Origin: Acinetobacter sp. GSS19 | GTDB lineage: Bacteria > Pseudomonadota > Gammaproteobacteria > Pseudomonadales > Moraxellaceae | Reading direction: 5' to 3' | DNA length: 64,000 nt | NCBI RefSeq assembly: GCF_028621895.1 | Contig: NZ_CP117520.1 | Coordinates: 1,798,001-1,862,000, forward strand | In this document: in pieces, positions 41,909 through 49,324 of the stretch | Layout: each line of letters starts with the position of its first letter | Numbering within the stretch: the stretch's first letter is position 1 | Program-made: the position numbers and the translations under genes | The notes under the pieces: generated by a model | Database searches by the model: none | What the model was told of the DNA's origin: nothing | What the model saw: only the letters and a program-made list of their open reading frames with translations

Positions 41909-41942
41909 GCTCACACAGATAAGCAACGAAGCGAGAACAGAT

Positions 41943-43226
41943 ATGTCTATCCTTAGTTGGGACGATTTCGAAGATGATTCGCAAAAACCGGCTGTTACAG
42001 AGTCCAAGCCTACGCCCGTCGAGCCGCAAGAAGCGCCTCGTACACAGATGGTATCTGATGCACAACAATCGTCGTCGAGTGTGGCAGTTCCTCAATCCAC
42101 TGGAACCACTTCCGTGCGATCAACAGATCCAACCGATTCGTTGGCTCGAGCATCTGAATCCCTAAACAATCTTGATGTTGCCCCTGGCTTGGAAGAGCTA
42201 GAAATGGGTGCTGCACGTGTGCAAGTTGATGATAAAGCCATGATCAACTGCCGTGCTGACTTGAACCAGTTAGTACCATTCAAATACGAATGGGCTTGGC
42301 AGAAGTATCTGGATGGTTGTGCCAACCACTGGATGCCGCAAGAAGTGAACATGAACCATGACATCGCGTTATGGAAATCAGAAAATGGCTTGTCAGAAGA
42401 TGAACGAACCATCGTGATGCGTTCACTCGGTTTCTTCTCGACCGCAGACTCACTGGTTGCAAACAATCTGGTATTGGCAATTTACCGTCACATTACCAAC
42501 CCTGAATGTCGTCAATACTTGTTGCGTCAGGCTTTTGAAGAAGCAATCCACACGCATGCTTACCAATACTGTATCGAATCTTTAGGGATGGATGAAGGCG
42601 AAGTCTTCAACATGTACCGTGAAGTTCCTGCCGTTGCACGTAAAGCAGCGTGGGGCCTGAAATATACTCAGTCCTTGAATGATCCAACCTTCCAAACCGG
42701 TACACCAGAGAACGACCAGTTGTTACTGCGTAATCTGATTGCGTTCTATTGTGTTCTTGAAGGAATTTTCTTCTATTGTGGTTTTACCCAAATTCTATCC
42801 ATGGGTCGCCGCAACAAGATGAATGGTGTCGCAGAACAGTTCCAGTACATCTTGCGTGATGAATCAATGCACCTGAACTTCGGTATCGACATGATCAACC
42901 AGATCAAGATCGAAAATCCACATCTATGGACGGCTGAATTCCAGCAGGAAGTGGTTCAAATGATTCTTGAAGGCACCATGCTTGAGATTGAATACGCACG
43001 TGACACCATGCCACGCGGTGTACTCGGCATGAATGCTGCGATGATGGAAGAATATCTGAAATTTATCGCCAACCGTCGTTTGGCCCAGTTGGGTCTTCCA
43101 GAACAGTTTGCAGGCGTAAACAATCCATTCCAGTGGATGTCTGAGATGATGGACTTGCGTAAAGAGAAGAACTTCTTTGAAACGCGTGTTACCGATTATC
43201 AAACTGGCGGTGCATTAAGCTGGTAA
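41943..43226 (+). CDS. nrdB: Ribonucleoside-diphosphate reductase, class Ia beta subunit
   Basis: The 427-aa subunit supplies the tyrosyl radical for NrdA. The ATG at 41943 ([12 protein letters not shown]) is preferred over 41904, whose first 13 residues are unsupported. Residues 15-80 are an extra low-complexity Ser/Thr/Pro/Glu-rich segment that E. coli NrdB lacks. The diiron/radical site is intact: EEAIHTHAY gives ligands E200 and H203 and the radical tyrosine Y207; [10 protein letters not shown] supplies the later ligands. The C-terminus ends GGALSW, the tail that docks to NrdA. Unusually, nrdA and nrdB are separated by about 590 bp. Confidence 0.97.
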   Translation: MSILSWDDFEDDSQKPAVTESKPTPVEPQEAPRTQMVSDAQQSSSSVAVPQSTGTTSVRSTDPTDSLARASESLNNLDVAPGLEELEMGAARVQVDDKAMINCRADLNQLVPFKYEWAWQKYLDGCANHWMPQEVNMNHDIALWKSENGLSEDERTIVMRSLGFFSTADSLVANNLVLAIYRHITNPECRQYLLRQAFEEAIHTHAYQYCIESLGMDEGEVFNMYREVPAVARKAAWGLKYTQSLNDPTFQTGTPENDQLLLRNLIAFYCVLEGIFFYCGFTQILSMGRRNKMNGVAEQFQYILRDESMHLNFGIDMINQIKIENPHLWTAEFQQEVVQMILEGTMLEIEYARDTMPRGVLGMNAAMMEEYLKFIANRRLAQLGLPEQFAGVNNPFQWMSEMMDLRKEKNFFETRVTDYQTGGALSW

Positions 43227-43295
43227 GATTATCAGATGCCAGTAAATGACATCGGATGTGAGATTTTTGACACATATTTCGAGATTGTTACATTA

Positions 43296-43332
43296 ACTAA
43301 AAAATAGAGCCTATATGGCTCTATTTTTTTCG
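43296..43332 (+). terminator. nrdB terminator
   Basis: AAAAATAGAGCC-TATAT-GGCTCTATTTTTTT, 12-bp arms and a T7 tail. Confidence 0.9.
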
Positions 43333-43377
43333 ATGGTTAAATAATTTATCTTATTTTAATTTCAGGAAAATACTACT

Positions 43378-44253
43378 TTACGAAAAGTGATCCTTTCTTG
43401 CATACCATTGAGTATGCTCTCTAGAAAATGCATTCTCTGTATCACCCACAAAATTGGAAAATGTTTTCTCATCATTTATTGGGTATAAGAAATAGTCGAT
43501 ATGTATCTGTGTGATCTCTGAAGCCGTTAATGAATAAGATGCTGATAACTCTGAATATTTTTTTACTTGTATCCAACCCACCAAACCTATCGCAATAGTT
43601 ACTATTATATCTGTTGGCCATATCTTTTCCTCAATATAACCTAAACGTGAAGCAGCTAAAATAATCGCAACAATATTTAATAAGATTACAAGAGAAAATA
43701 AAATATTAGACATTAAATTGTTTTTTCTCGAATTTTTCTTATACCACTCTAATTGAGATTCAATCCTATCAGATAAATAAGCCGACTTTCTTCTCTGCAA
43801 TGTTCCATTTCTTAAACCTTCCATTTCATATGAAATTAAATTTTCATTAATATCACATTTAATTAAAAGTTTAAGATCTTGATTTTGGTTAGTTATTTTT
43901 TTAATAGCATTAATAAACTTTACTTTCGCAATATTTGAATCTTCATGAAATGGTTCTGCTTTGGTCACATAACGCCATGTGATCGTTCTAATAGATTCAG
44001 CTAAAGCTCTCGCTGAATACCATTTTCGATCAGGTTTATTTAAAAATAACCCTAAAGATGACAAAAGAGTTCCTACAACAATAATAATTTGAATTGAGAT
44101 AGTCCATTTTGAAATATCTGGATAAAGAGATAATGTAGTAAGTGCCACTAAAAATATGAGATGCAAAAAGTAAAGACAATAAAACTGATTTTGATATTTT
44201 CTTGAAAGTTTATCTGCAACTTGAAACCAACTGGGAAAATCTTTATCTTTCAT
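43378..44253 (-). CDS. Four-TM protein resembling SLATT/DUF4231 effectors
   Basis: I take the start as the ATG at 44253 (MKDKDFPSWFQVADKLSRKY), giving 291 aa, because the 16 codons before it in the open frame run into the IS terminal repeat. Two helix pairs are visible: 25-43 with 52-71, and 183-202 with 213-229. After the first pair comes WYSARALAESIRTITWRY (79-95), the conserved segment that in SLATT/DUF4231-type proteins follows the 2TM unit. SLATT proteins are predicted membrane effectors of nucleotide-signalling defence systems; I see no partner CD-NTase or SLOG gene. Gene is AT-rich compared with nrdB. No ribosome-binding site is clear. Assignment is by pattern only. Confidence 0.6.
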   Translation of the reverse strand: MKDKDFPSWFQVADKLSRKYQNQFYCLYFLHLIFLVALTTLSLYPDISKWTISIQIIIVVGTLLSSLGLFLNKPDRKWYSARALAESIRTITWRYVTKAEPFHEDSNIAKVKFINAIKKITNQNQDLKLLIKCDINENLISYEMEGLRNGTLQRRKSAYLSDRIESQLEWYKKNSRKNNLMSNILFSLVILLNIVAIILAASRLGYIEEKIWPTDIIVTIAIGLVGWIQVKKYSELSASYSLTASEITQIHIDYFLYPINDEKTFSNFVGDTENAFSREHTQWYARKDHFS

Positions 44254-44275
44254 AAGCGGGATTTTGTATAAACCT

Positions 44276-44300
44276 TGGACTGCTCCCAGTATCCTAGACA
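44276..44300 (+). repeat. IS terminal inverted repeat (OrfB end)
   Basis: 25 bp beginning TGGACTGCTCCCAG, matching the other end at 21 of 25 positions. Confidence 0.9.
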
Positions 44301-44310
44301 TGAGACCGCC

Positions 44311-45117
44311 TCATTTTGAAGCTGTCTCAAATGCTTCTGGGCTCATCCCATCGAGATGCGAATGACGCCTGATTCGATTGTAAAACATCTCGATATAATC
44401 AAACACATCCGCACGGGCCATTTCTCGTGTTTTATAGATCCTCTTTTTAATTCTTTCCTTCTTTAAACTACTAAAAAAGGATTCAGCAACAGCATTGTCC
44501 CAACAGTTTCCACGACGACTCATACTCGGAACTAAATTATGCTTTTGACAGAATTTCTGCCAGTCTCCGCTACTGTATTGTGAGCCTTGGTCTGAGTGTA
44601 TGATCACAGGTTCATTGGGTCTGCGTCGCCATACCGCCATTAAAAGTGCATCCAAAACGATATCCTTGGCAAGCGTAGGTTTCATTGACCAACCGATGAC
44701 TTTCCTTGAATATAAATCGAGAACCACAGCCAGATATAACCAGCCTTGCCAAGTACGGATGTAGGTAATATCAGTCACCCAGGAAGTATCAGGGGTGCTC
44801 ACAGCGAACTCTCGATTTAAGTGATTTGGTGGCACAATCGGAGGACGGCCACAACCATAACTTTTATGCTTTTTATATCCTCGAACAGCGGCAATGCCAT
44901 TGTTCTTCATGATCTTCAGCACACGATTGGGGCCACAGCTTTCACCTAGCTCTTTAAGATCCAGCGTGATGCGACGATAACCATAGATGCCATAACTGGC
45001 ATCATAAGAAGAGCGGATCAGTTGTAATAACCGTTTGTCTTCAATTGTTCTGCCTGATTCGGGTTCATGTAGCCAGGCGTAATAGCCAGCACGAGCAATC
45101 TTAAGAACCCGACACAT
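44311..45117 (-). CDS. IS3-family transposase OrfB (DDE integrase domain)
   Basis: The coordinates cover the stretch from an internal ATG; the true product is expected as an OrfAB fusion by -1 frameshifting, since the frame stays open upstream to the slippery site at 45198. The rve/DDE catalytic residues are all present: D in SWVTDITYIRTW, D in VIIHSDQGSQYSSG, and E in DNAVAESFFSSLKKE, with the usual spacing of about 35 residues between the last two. The N-terminal HTH_21-like region (YGYRRITLDLKE) is also present. No disruption is visible, so the element may be active. Confidence 0.93.
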   Translation of the reverse strand: MCRVLKIARAGYYAWLHEPESGRTIEDKRLLQLIRSSYDASYGIYGYRRITLDLKELGESCGPNRVLKIMKNNGIAAVRGYKKHKSYGCGRPPIVPPNHLNREFAVSTPDTSWVTDITYIRTWQGWLYLAVVLDLYSRKVIGWSMKPTLAKDIVLDALLMAVWRRRPNEPVIIHSDQGSQYSSGDWQKFCQKHNLVPSMSRRGNCWDNAVAESFFSSLKKERIKKRIYKTREMARADVFDYIEMFYNRIRRHSHLDGMSPEAFETASK

Positions 45118-45164
45118 CGTTTTAATCTTAAATTGATGGCTGTACTCAAGGATAAACTGATACT

Positions 45165-45449
45165 TTACTCGGGCAGGCTTGCAAAGTACCTTGCGGCCTT
45201 TTTTAAGATATCTCGCTCTTCTTCAGTTTGCTTAAGCTGACTTTTAAGACGAAGGATCTCTTTCTTTGCTTCGAGTAGTTCATGTTCATCAGGGTTGTTG
45301 CGTAAAGGCTGTACGGCCTTTAGCCATTTATAAATGCTGTGCTGTGATACACCTAAACGTTCAGCCACATCAGTGACAGAATATCCACGTTCGGTAATCA
45401 ATTTAACAGCTTCATCTTTAAATTCTGGGGTGTATCGTTGTCCACTCAT
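45165..45449 (-). CDS. IS3-family transposase OrfA
   Basis: A 94-aa DNA-binding protein starting MSGQRYTPEFKDEAVKLITE. The helix-turn-helix (SVTDVAERLGVSQHSIYKWL, residues 24-43) recognises the IS ends, and the following Leu/Lys/Glu-rich stretch (LLEAKKEILRLKSQL) is the leucine-zipper-like dimerisation helix. It overlaps OrfB's frame; an A-AAA-AAG heptamer lies near its end. Confidence 0.92.
   Translation of the reverse strand: MSGQRYTPEFKDEAVKLITERGYSVTDVAERLGVSQHSIYKWLKAVQPLRNNPDEHELLEAKKEILRLKSQLKQTEEERDILKKAARYFASLPE
45198..45204 (-). other. Programmed -1 frameshift site in the transposase
   Basis: On the minus strand AAAAAAG lies in OrfA's frame as A-AAA-AAG (TTA AAA AAG). A -1 slip there leads straight into OrfB's frame without a stop (the distance from 45198 to the OrfB ATG is 81 bp, exactly 27 codons), as in other IS3 elements. 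Confidence 0.85.
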
Positions 45450-45485
45450 AATGTTCTCTCCTATGCAAAAAGAATAGACGAAATT

Positions 45486-45510
45486 TGTCTAGGAGAGTGG
45501 TGGCAGTCCA
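45486..45510 (-). repeat. IS terminal inverted repeat (OrfA end)
   Basis: 25 bp ending GGCAGTCCA on the plus strand, the partner of 44276-44300. Confidence 0.9.
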
Positions 45511-45514
45511 AAAT

Positions 45515-46795
45515 ATGATCAAAAATAACCTAGATTACGCTCTTCCAAGAATTCAACTTCTTCCCTTTTTAGAAAATAAATCTAGATTTAAACCTATTCT
45601 CGATAAAATTCTAAGTTATTTTAGAGATTATAACTCTACTTCCTCAAAATGTATTAAACGGAAATTTAATAAGAAAGAAGCTACTCATATACTTGGGGTT
45701 AGTTTTGCAGCATTTCATAAAAGACTGAAGGCGGGAATTTTATATCACGATCAACTCAGTGTGAGTGATAGAACTAATTTTCCTGCTTCTATACTTGAGG
45801 AATGGCTAATTAATGAAAAGAAAAACATCAATGGCACCTATACATATCATCGTCCACCACCACAAGCCGATGAATCTAATGATTATTTTACTATTCCGGA
45901 AATTATGGAAATACTAAATATTAATAATCGTAATGCACGTTTATTTCTTAAAATACCAGATACTCCAACGACTAAGAAATATCTAAATCATTATACTCAA
46001 TATTGTCTTTCCAAAGAATTTGTTAATAGTTTTCATAAAAAATATATTTTTTTAAGTCCACTTGCTGAACACTTAGACGTTTCTCATCTCACACTAAGAG
46101 CCAAACTTTCAAGTTTAAATATTGAACCAATATATATAAACAAACTTTATCCAGCCTATTATGCAAGAAAAGATATAAAGCATTTAGATAATTCCATGAT
46201 TGAAAATATAGTTACTTATAAAAATAATTCAGGGCGTAAAAAAGCTGGAATTGTAGATAAGAGGAAAAAAGATGCTTATATAAGCCTTAGTGAAGCAGCT
46301 AAACTTCTAGGTATTTCCCCATCTCAAACAGCTCAACTTATTCAACATAAATGGCTTAACGTAGAAAATTTAGAGATACGTCCTTATCGTATTCCGAGAA
46401 GAAGTATCGACAATTTAATTCAACAAAAGAATGATCCTTCTTTTGTGGATATAGATGTAGTCCTCAAAGCACTAAATTGCTCATCTAACCAGCTACAAAA
46501 AAATTGGATTATGACAGGCTATTTGAAACTCCGGCATATAGGATATTGGCAATCATTCTCCAAAACAGAATTCAATCATGTATTAGAAATTCATAAAGAG
46601 TTTTTTACAGCTTCGGAGGCCAATAACTATTTAGGTATGCATAGAACTCACATTACTAATTTAGTAAGACGTGGGTTAATCAAACCACATTTTTATGGCA
46701 ATCATAATTACTCCATAAGATTATTTAAAAAAGAAGATGTGAAAAAATTACTAAGAGAAGGATATGGTGTTCAAACACCATCAGAAAAATCTTAA
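45515..46795 (+). CDS. Six-helix-turn-helix-module DNA-binding protein, probably 5'-truncated by the IS
   Basis: The first ATG after the IS (45515) gives 426 aa; the open frame continues back into the IS terminal repeat at a TTG (45485), so the original N-terminus may be lost. I count six helix-turn-helix-like modules, each 20-28 residues, at about 52-76, 125-148, 179-202, 257-282, 311-337 and 363-390; the clearest is ISLSEAAKLLGISPSQTAQL. After several modules comes a strand-like tail resembling excisionase/MerR folds. Such arrays recall the C-terminal target-recognition half of TniQ/TnsD transposition proteins, but I cannot confirm that. The gene is AT-rich. Transcribed away from the IS. 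Confidence 0.6.
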   Translation: MIKNNLDYALPRIQLLPFLENKSRFKPILDKILSYFRDYNSTSSKCIKRKFNKKEATHILGVSFAAFHKRLKAGILYHDQLSVSDRTNFPASILEEWLINEKKNINGTYTYHRPPPQADESNDYFTIPEIMEILNINNRNARLFLKIPDTPTTKKYLNHYTQYCLSKEFVNSFHKKYIFLSPLAEHLDVSHLTLRAKLSSLNIEPIYINKLYPAYYARKDIKHLDNSMIENIVTYKNNSGRKKAGIVDKRKKDAYISLSEAAKLLGISPSQTAQLIQHKWLNVENLEIRPYRIPRRSIDNLIQQKNDPSFVDIDVVLKALNCSSNQLQKNWIMTGYLKLRHIGYWQSFSKTEFNHVLEIHKEFFTASEANNYLGMHRTHITNLVRRGLIKPHFYGNHNYSIRLFKKEDVKKLLREGYGVQTPSEKS

Positions 46796-46835
46796 CTTAT
46801 GTGTCATAGATTTCAAGAAAATCTTAACTTATGTG
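46786..46835 (+). repeat. 18-bp direct repeats after the HTH-array gene
   Basis: AAAATCTTAACTTATGTG occurs at 46786-46803 (overlapping the stop codon) and again at 46818-46835, 32 bp apart. A related inverted copy, AAGTTGAGATT, lies at about 46844-46854. TGTCATA occurs twice, at 46802-46808 and 46858-46864. Spaced direct repeats of this kind are the usual transposase-binding sites at ends of Tn7-type elements. Confidence 0.6.
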
Positions 46836-46929
46836 GCAAAAACAAGTTGAGATTGAATGTCATAAAAACTTAAATGGCTTTGATTTAATTAAAAAAATCA
46901 ATCTCATATTATCTGTCTTTTACTGGATG

Positions 46930-46957
46930 CAAAAACCCACTTCGGTGGGTTTTTTAT
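46930..46957. terminator. Intrinsic terminator
   Basis: AAAACCCAC-TTCG-GTGGGTTTT with a T-rich tail; ends the plus-strand HTH-array transcript and may be the original boundary of the core gene to the right. Confidence 0.9.
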
Positions 46958-47019
46958 TTTCTTGATTAAATCATTTTAAATCTGTAAGTTACATTTATTA
47001 CTTAATCAAAAAAATAAAT

Positions 47020-47616
47020 ATGAACCGCAGATTCCCTTCTAAACAGCACAATAAAACCAAATCACTCCTACAAAATAATGTATTTGGCATTGTGATTGCT
47101 GTCAGTATTATCACAGTAATTTTTACTTTTCAGGATAAAAAAGTCCCGAACTCAACGTTACCAGTTATGCAGCATGCTGTCCAAGCGGAAACTCGGAACC
47201 TACCTGTACAACCTTTCACTCAAGGCATCGATAAAATTTATACCTCTGCACCACTAGAAGCTCCTTTTACGCTGCATACTGCGCAACAAAATATTTATCT
47301 CAAATTACTGGATAAACACACCAAACAAATCATCATGACGATTAAGGTACCCAGCCATCAGACCATCCAGGTCAAGGTTCCTCTAGGTGAGTTCATCATT
47401 CGGGTCGCTGCAGGGGATGAATGGTATGGTGACGAACTTTTATTTGGAACTACAACACGCTATAAAGAGTTTGAACATCTTTTTAATTTTTACAGGTCAA
47501 TAGAAACTTTATCTTCAAATACAACACGTACGAGGATTATGGGCCATCAAATCTATTTCCAAGAGAATATTGAGGGTAACTTGCATTCTCGCTCGATTAA
47601 CTCGGCTGATTTTTAG
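47020..47616 (+). CDS. Single-span envelope protein of unknown function (198 aa)
   Basis: The 198-aa product starts MNRRFPSKQHNKTKSLLQNN, basic and hydrophilic, followed by a membrane helix at about residues 21-38 (VFGIVIAVSIITVIFTF). The rest is probably periplasmic, with a beta-rich segment (TLHTAQQNIYLKLLDKH and IKVPSHQTIQVKVPLGEF) resembling a small sandwich fold. I do not recognise the family. The exonuclease gene starts 14 bp after its stop, so the pair is likely an operon. Confidence 0.65.
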   Translation: MNRRFPSKQHNKTKSLLQNNVFGIVIAVSIITVIFTFQDKKVPNSTLPVMQHAVQAETRNLPVQPFTQGIDKIYTSAPLEAPFTLHTAQQNIYLKLLDKHTKQIIMTIKVPSHQTIQVKVPLGEFIIRVAAGDEWYGDELLFGTTTRYKEFEHLFNFYRSIETLSSNTTRTRIMGHQIYFQENIEGNLHSRSINSADF

Positions 47617-47630
47617 AAAAAAGCAATCAT

Positions 47631-48194
47631 ATGAGTAAGCGCCTAGAATGTTACGTTTCTGTGGATATCGAGGCTTCTGGTCCCGTTCCCGGACTGTACA
47701 GCATGCTTTCAATTGGAGCTTGCCACGTTGGTGACCCGACAAAAACCTTTTATCGTGAATTATGTCCACTGAATGATAATTTCATCGCTGAGGCACTTAA
47801 AGTCAGTGGTTTTTCACTCACCGAATTACAGCATCAAGGTGTGGCTCCAACTCAAGCCATGCATAGCTTTGAGCAATGGCTCACCTCCTTAACACCTAAT
47901 AACGAAAGATTGGTCTTTGTCGGTTTAAATGCAACGTTTGACTGGTCCTTTATTAATTATTATTTCTGGGCATTCCTTGGCCGTAATCCATTTGGTATCA
48001 GTGGACTAGACATTAAAGCGTATTATAGGGGTGCAACAGGTTGTAACTGGGCTGAAACCACTTCAAGACATATGGATCAGCAGCTTCACCCCCAGCAGAC
48101 AAAAAGCCACCATGCCTTGGAAGATGCTTTATATCAGGCAGAATTATTCAGAGAAATTCGCCAACAACTGCTGAATTCAAGCCAGAAGAAATAA
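47631..48194 (+). CDS. DEDDh-family 3'-5' exonuclease
   Basis: A 187-aa DnaQ/RNase T-like nuclease. The exonuclease motifs are present: Exo I VSVDIEASGP (D12, E14), Exo II GLNATFDWSF (D near residue 104), and Exo III SHHALEDALYQA (H and D near residues 161-166), the DEDDh set coordinating two metal ions. It is a stand-alone domain with no polymerase partner nearby. Substrate (RNA or DNA) cannot be told from sequence. Follows the envelope-protein gene by 14 bp. Confidence 0.85.
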   Translation: MSKRLECYVSVDIEASGPVPGLYSMLSIGACHVGDPTKTFYRELCPLNDNFIAEALKVSGFSLTELQHQGVAPTQAMHSFEQWLTSLTPNNERLVFVGLNATFDWSFINYYFWAFLGRNPFGISGLDIKAYYRGATGCNWAETTSRHMDQQLHPQQTKSHHALEDALYQAELFREIRQQLLNSSQKK

Positions 48195-48268
48195 TTACAC
48201 CAACCCTTTGTGGGTACATATATTTTTAAATACCGTAATTTACTAATTAAACTTGTTTATCAATACAG

Positions 48269-48297
48269 GATAAAAGGCGCTCATCGCACCTTTTTAT
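48269..48297. terminator. kbp terminator
   Basis: AAAAGG and CCTTTTT arms with an internal GCG/CGC pairing (one mismatch), right after kbp on the minus strand; also opposes the exonuclease gene. Confidence 0.75.
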
Positions 48298-48807
48298 TTA
48301 TTGAGGGATACGCAAGGTTTGTCCAGGAAAGATTTCATCGGGATCTTTCAACATCGGCTGGTTGGCCTTAAAGATTTTTTGGTATTGAGCATCATCCCCA
48401 TAAAACTGTTGGGCAATTTTCGATAGCGTATCCCCTGCTTTCACCGTATAAAATTGGCTTGCTGGCGCAGATTCCATCACCGTCATCTGATCATCAACTT
48501 TGGCCACATGATCCACATTGCCGACAACCAAGACGATTTTTTCACGATCTGCCTGGCTTTTGACCTGCCCTTTAATCGTGGCAAGGTCTTGACTGCCATT
48601 ATAGGTTACAGAGAGCCCCTCTACTGCAAATCCTAAACTCTTGATCAATCCTAACAGCTTGTTTGCCATTTCCTGGGCGGTGGGTTCATCCGATTGCACA
48701 GGTTTCGCTGCAGGAGCAGGTGTAGGCTGTGCTGTGTTATGAGGTTGCTGGACAGGTGCAGCAGTATTTTTCTTACCAATACCTTTGACGAAATCAAAAA
48801 GACCCAT
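48298..48807 (-). CDS. kbp: Potassium-binding BON-LysM protein Kbp (YgaU)
   Basis: A 169-aa protein closely resembling E. coli Kbp/YgaU: MGLFDFVKGIG at the N-terminus, a Pro/Ala-rich linker (about 15-45), a BON domain (50-115, VEGLSVTYNGSQDLATIKG and VGNVDHVAKVDDQM), and a C-terminal LysM domain (119-168, FYTVKAGDTLSKIAQQFYG to FPGQTLRIPQ). E. coli Kbp binds K+ and is cytoplasmic; there is no signal peptide here either. It has the AGGAGA box and is monocistronic. The linker makes it about 20 residues longer than E. coli Kbp. Confidence 0.92.
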   Translation of the reverse strand: MGLFDFVKGIGKKNTAAPVQQPHNTAQPTPAPAAKPVQSDEPTAQEMANKLLGLIKSLGFAVEGLSVTYNGSQDLATIKGQVKSQADREKIVLVVGNVDHVAKVDDQMTVMESAPASQFYTVKAGDTLSKIAQQFYGDDAQYQKIFKANQPMLKDPDEIFPGQTLRIPQ

Positions 48808-48940
48808 AATCTTCTCCTGTATTTTTTGAAGTAAAGAGTTTCACAGCTGTGATTATTTTTATAAAAGAGAATTGGGCAGCAATATAAACAGCATTGGTGC
48901 AAAAACAGTAAGCACAGGTAAATTATGTTTTTTTATGCAT

Positions 48941-48974
48941 AAAAAAACCGCCTTCAACAGGCGGCTTTTTATTT
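48941..48974. terminator. acpP terminator
   Basis: AAAACCGCC-TTCAACA-GGCGGCTTTTT hairpin between kbp and acpP, ending the minus-strand fatty-acid operon. Confidence 0.85.
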
Positions 48975-49003
48975 TTCAGTGAATCACTGAAAATTTCGAC
49001 GCA

Positions 49004-49240
49004 TTAACCAAGTTTCTTAGTTACGTAGTCGATTGCTGATTGAACAGTTGTGATTTCGTTAGAATCTTCATCAGGAATCGTGATGTCGAAGTCATTTTCG
49101 AAAGACATAACAAGTTCAACTAGGTCTAGAGAGTCTGCACCCAAATCATCCATGAAAGACGCTTCATTTTTGATGTCTTCAGCTTTCATGCCAAGTTGTT
49201 CTGCAACCGCTTGTTTAACGCGTTGTTCGATATCGCTCAC
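49004..49240 (-). CDS. acpP: Acyl carrier protein
   Basis: Carrier of growing acyl chains in type II fatty acid synthesis. The start is a GTG at 49240, placed 6 bp after AGGAGA; this gives 78 aa starting [18 protein letters not shown], the standard size, whereas an ATG five codons earlier does not fit the family. The 4'-phosphopantetheine attachment site is S in [15 protein letters not shown]. Very acidic, as expected. It follows fabG by 84 bp. Confidence 0.97.
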   Translation of the reverse strand: MSDIEQRVKQAVAEQLGMKAEDIKNEASFMDDLGADSLDLVELVMSFENDFDITIPDEDSNEITTVQSAIDYVTKKLG

Positions 49241-49324
49241 AGGAATTCTCCTCATTGCTTGTGGCGTTTTAATTGCCGTTAGTTTAATTGAATCTTAAAG
49301 ATTTTGAAAGTTTATCCGTCGGCC

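Larger units (their letters stand above)
44276..45510 (-). mobile_element. IS3-family insertion sequence, 1,235 bp
   Basis: A complete IS with 5'-TG...CA-3' ends. The terminal inverted repeats (44276-44300 and 45486-45510) match at 21 of 25 positions, sharing TGGACTGC at the tips and CCTAGACA inside. Two overlapping-frame ORFs encode OrfA and OrfB. The flanking bases (CCT on the left, AAA on the right) show no target-site duplication, so the copy may be old or the result of recombination. I do not assign an IS name. Confidence 0.92.

Noticed and set aside
44276..45510. Composite transposon formed by two IS copies
   Set aside because: Only one copy of the IS is present in the window and no matching terminal repeats were seen elsewhere.
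46786..46864. CRISPR-like array
   Set aside because: Only two repeats of 18 bp with a 14-bp gap, in part overlapping a stop codon; no array and no cas genes.
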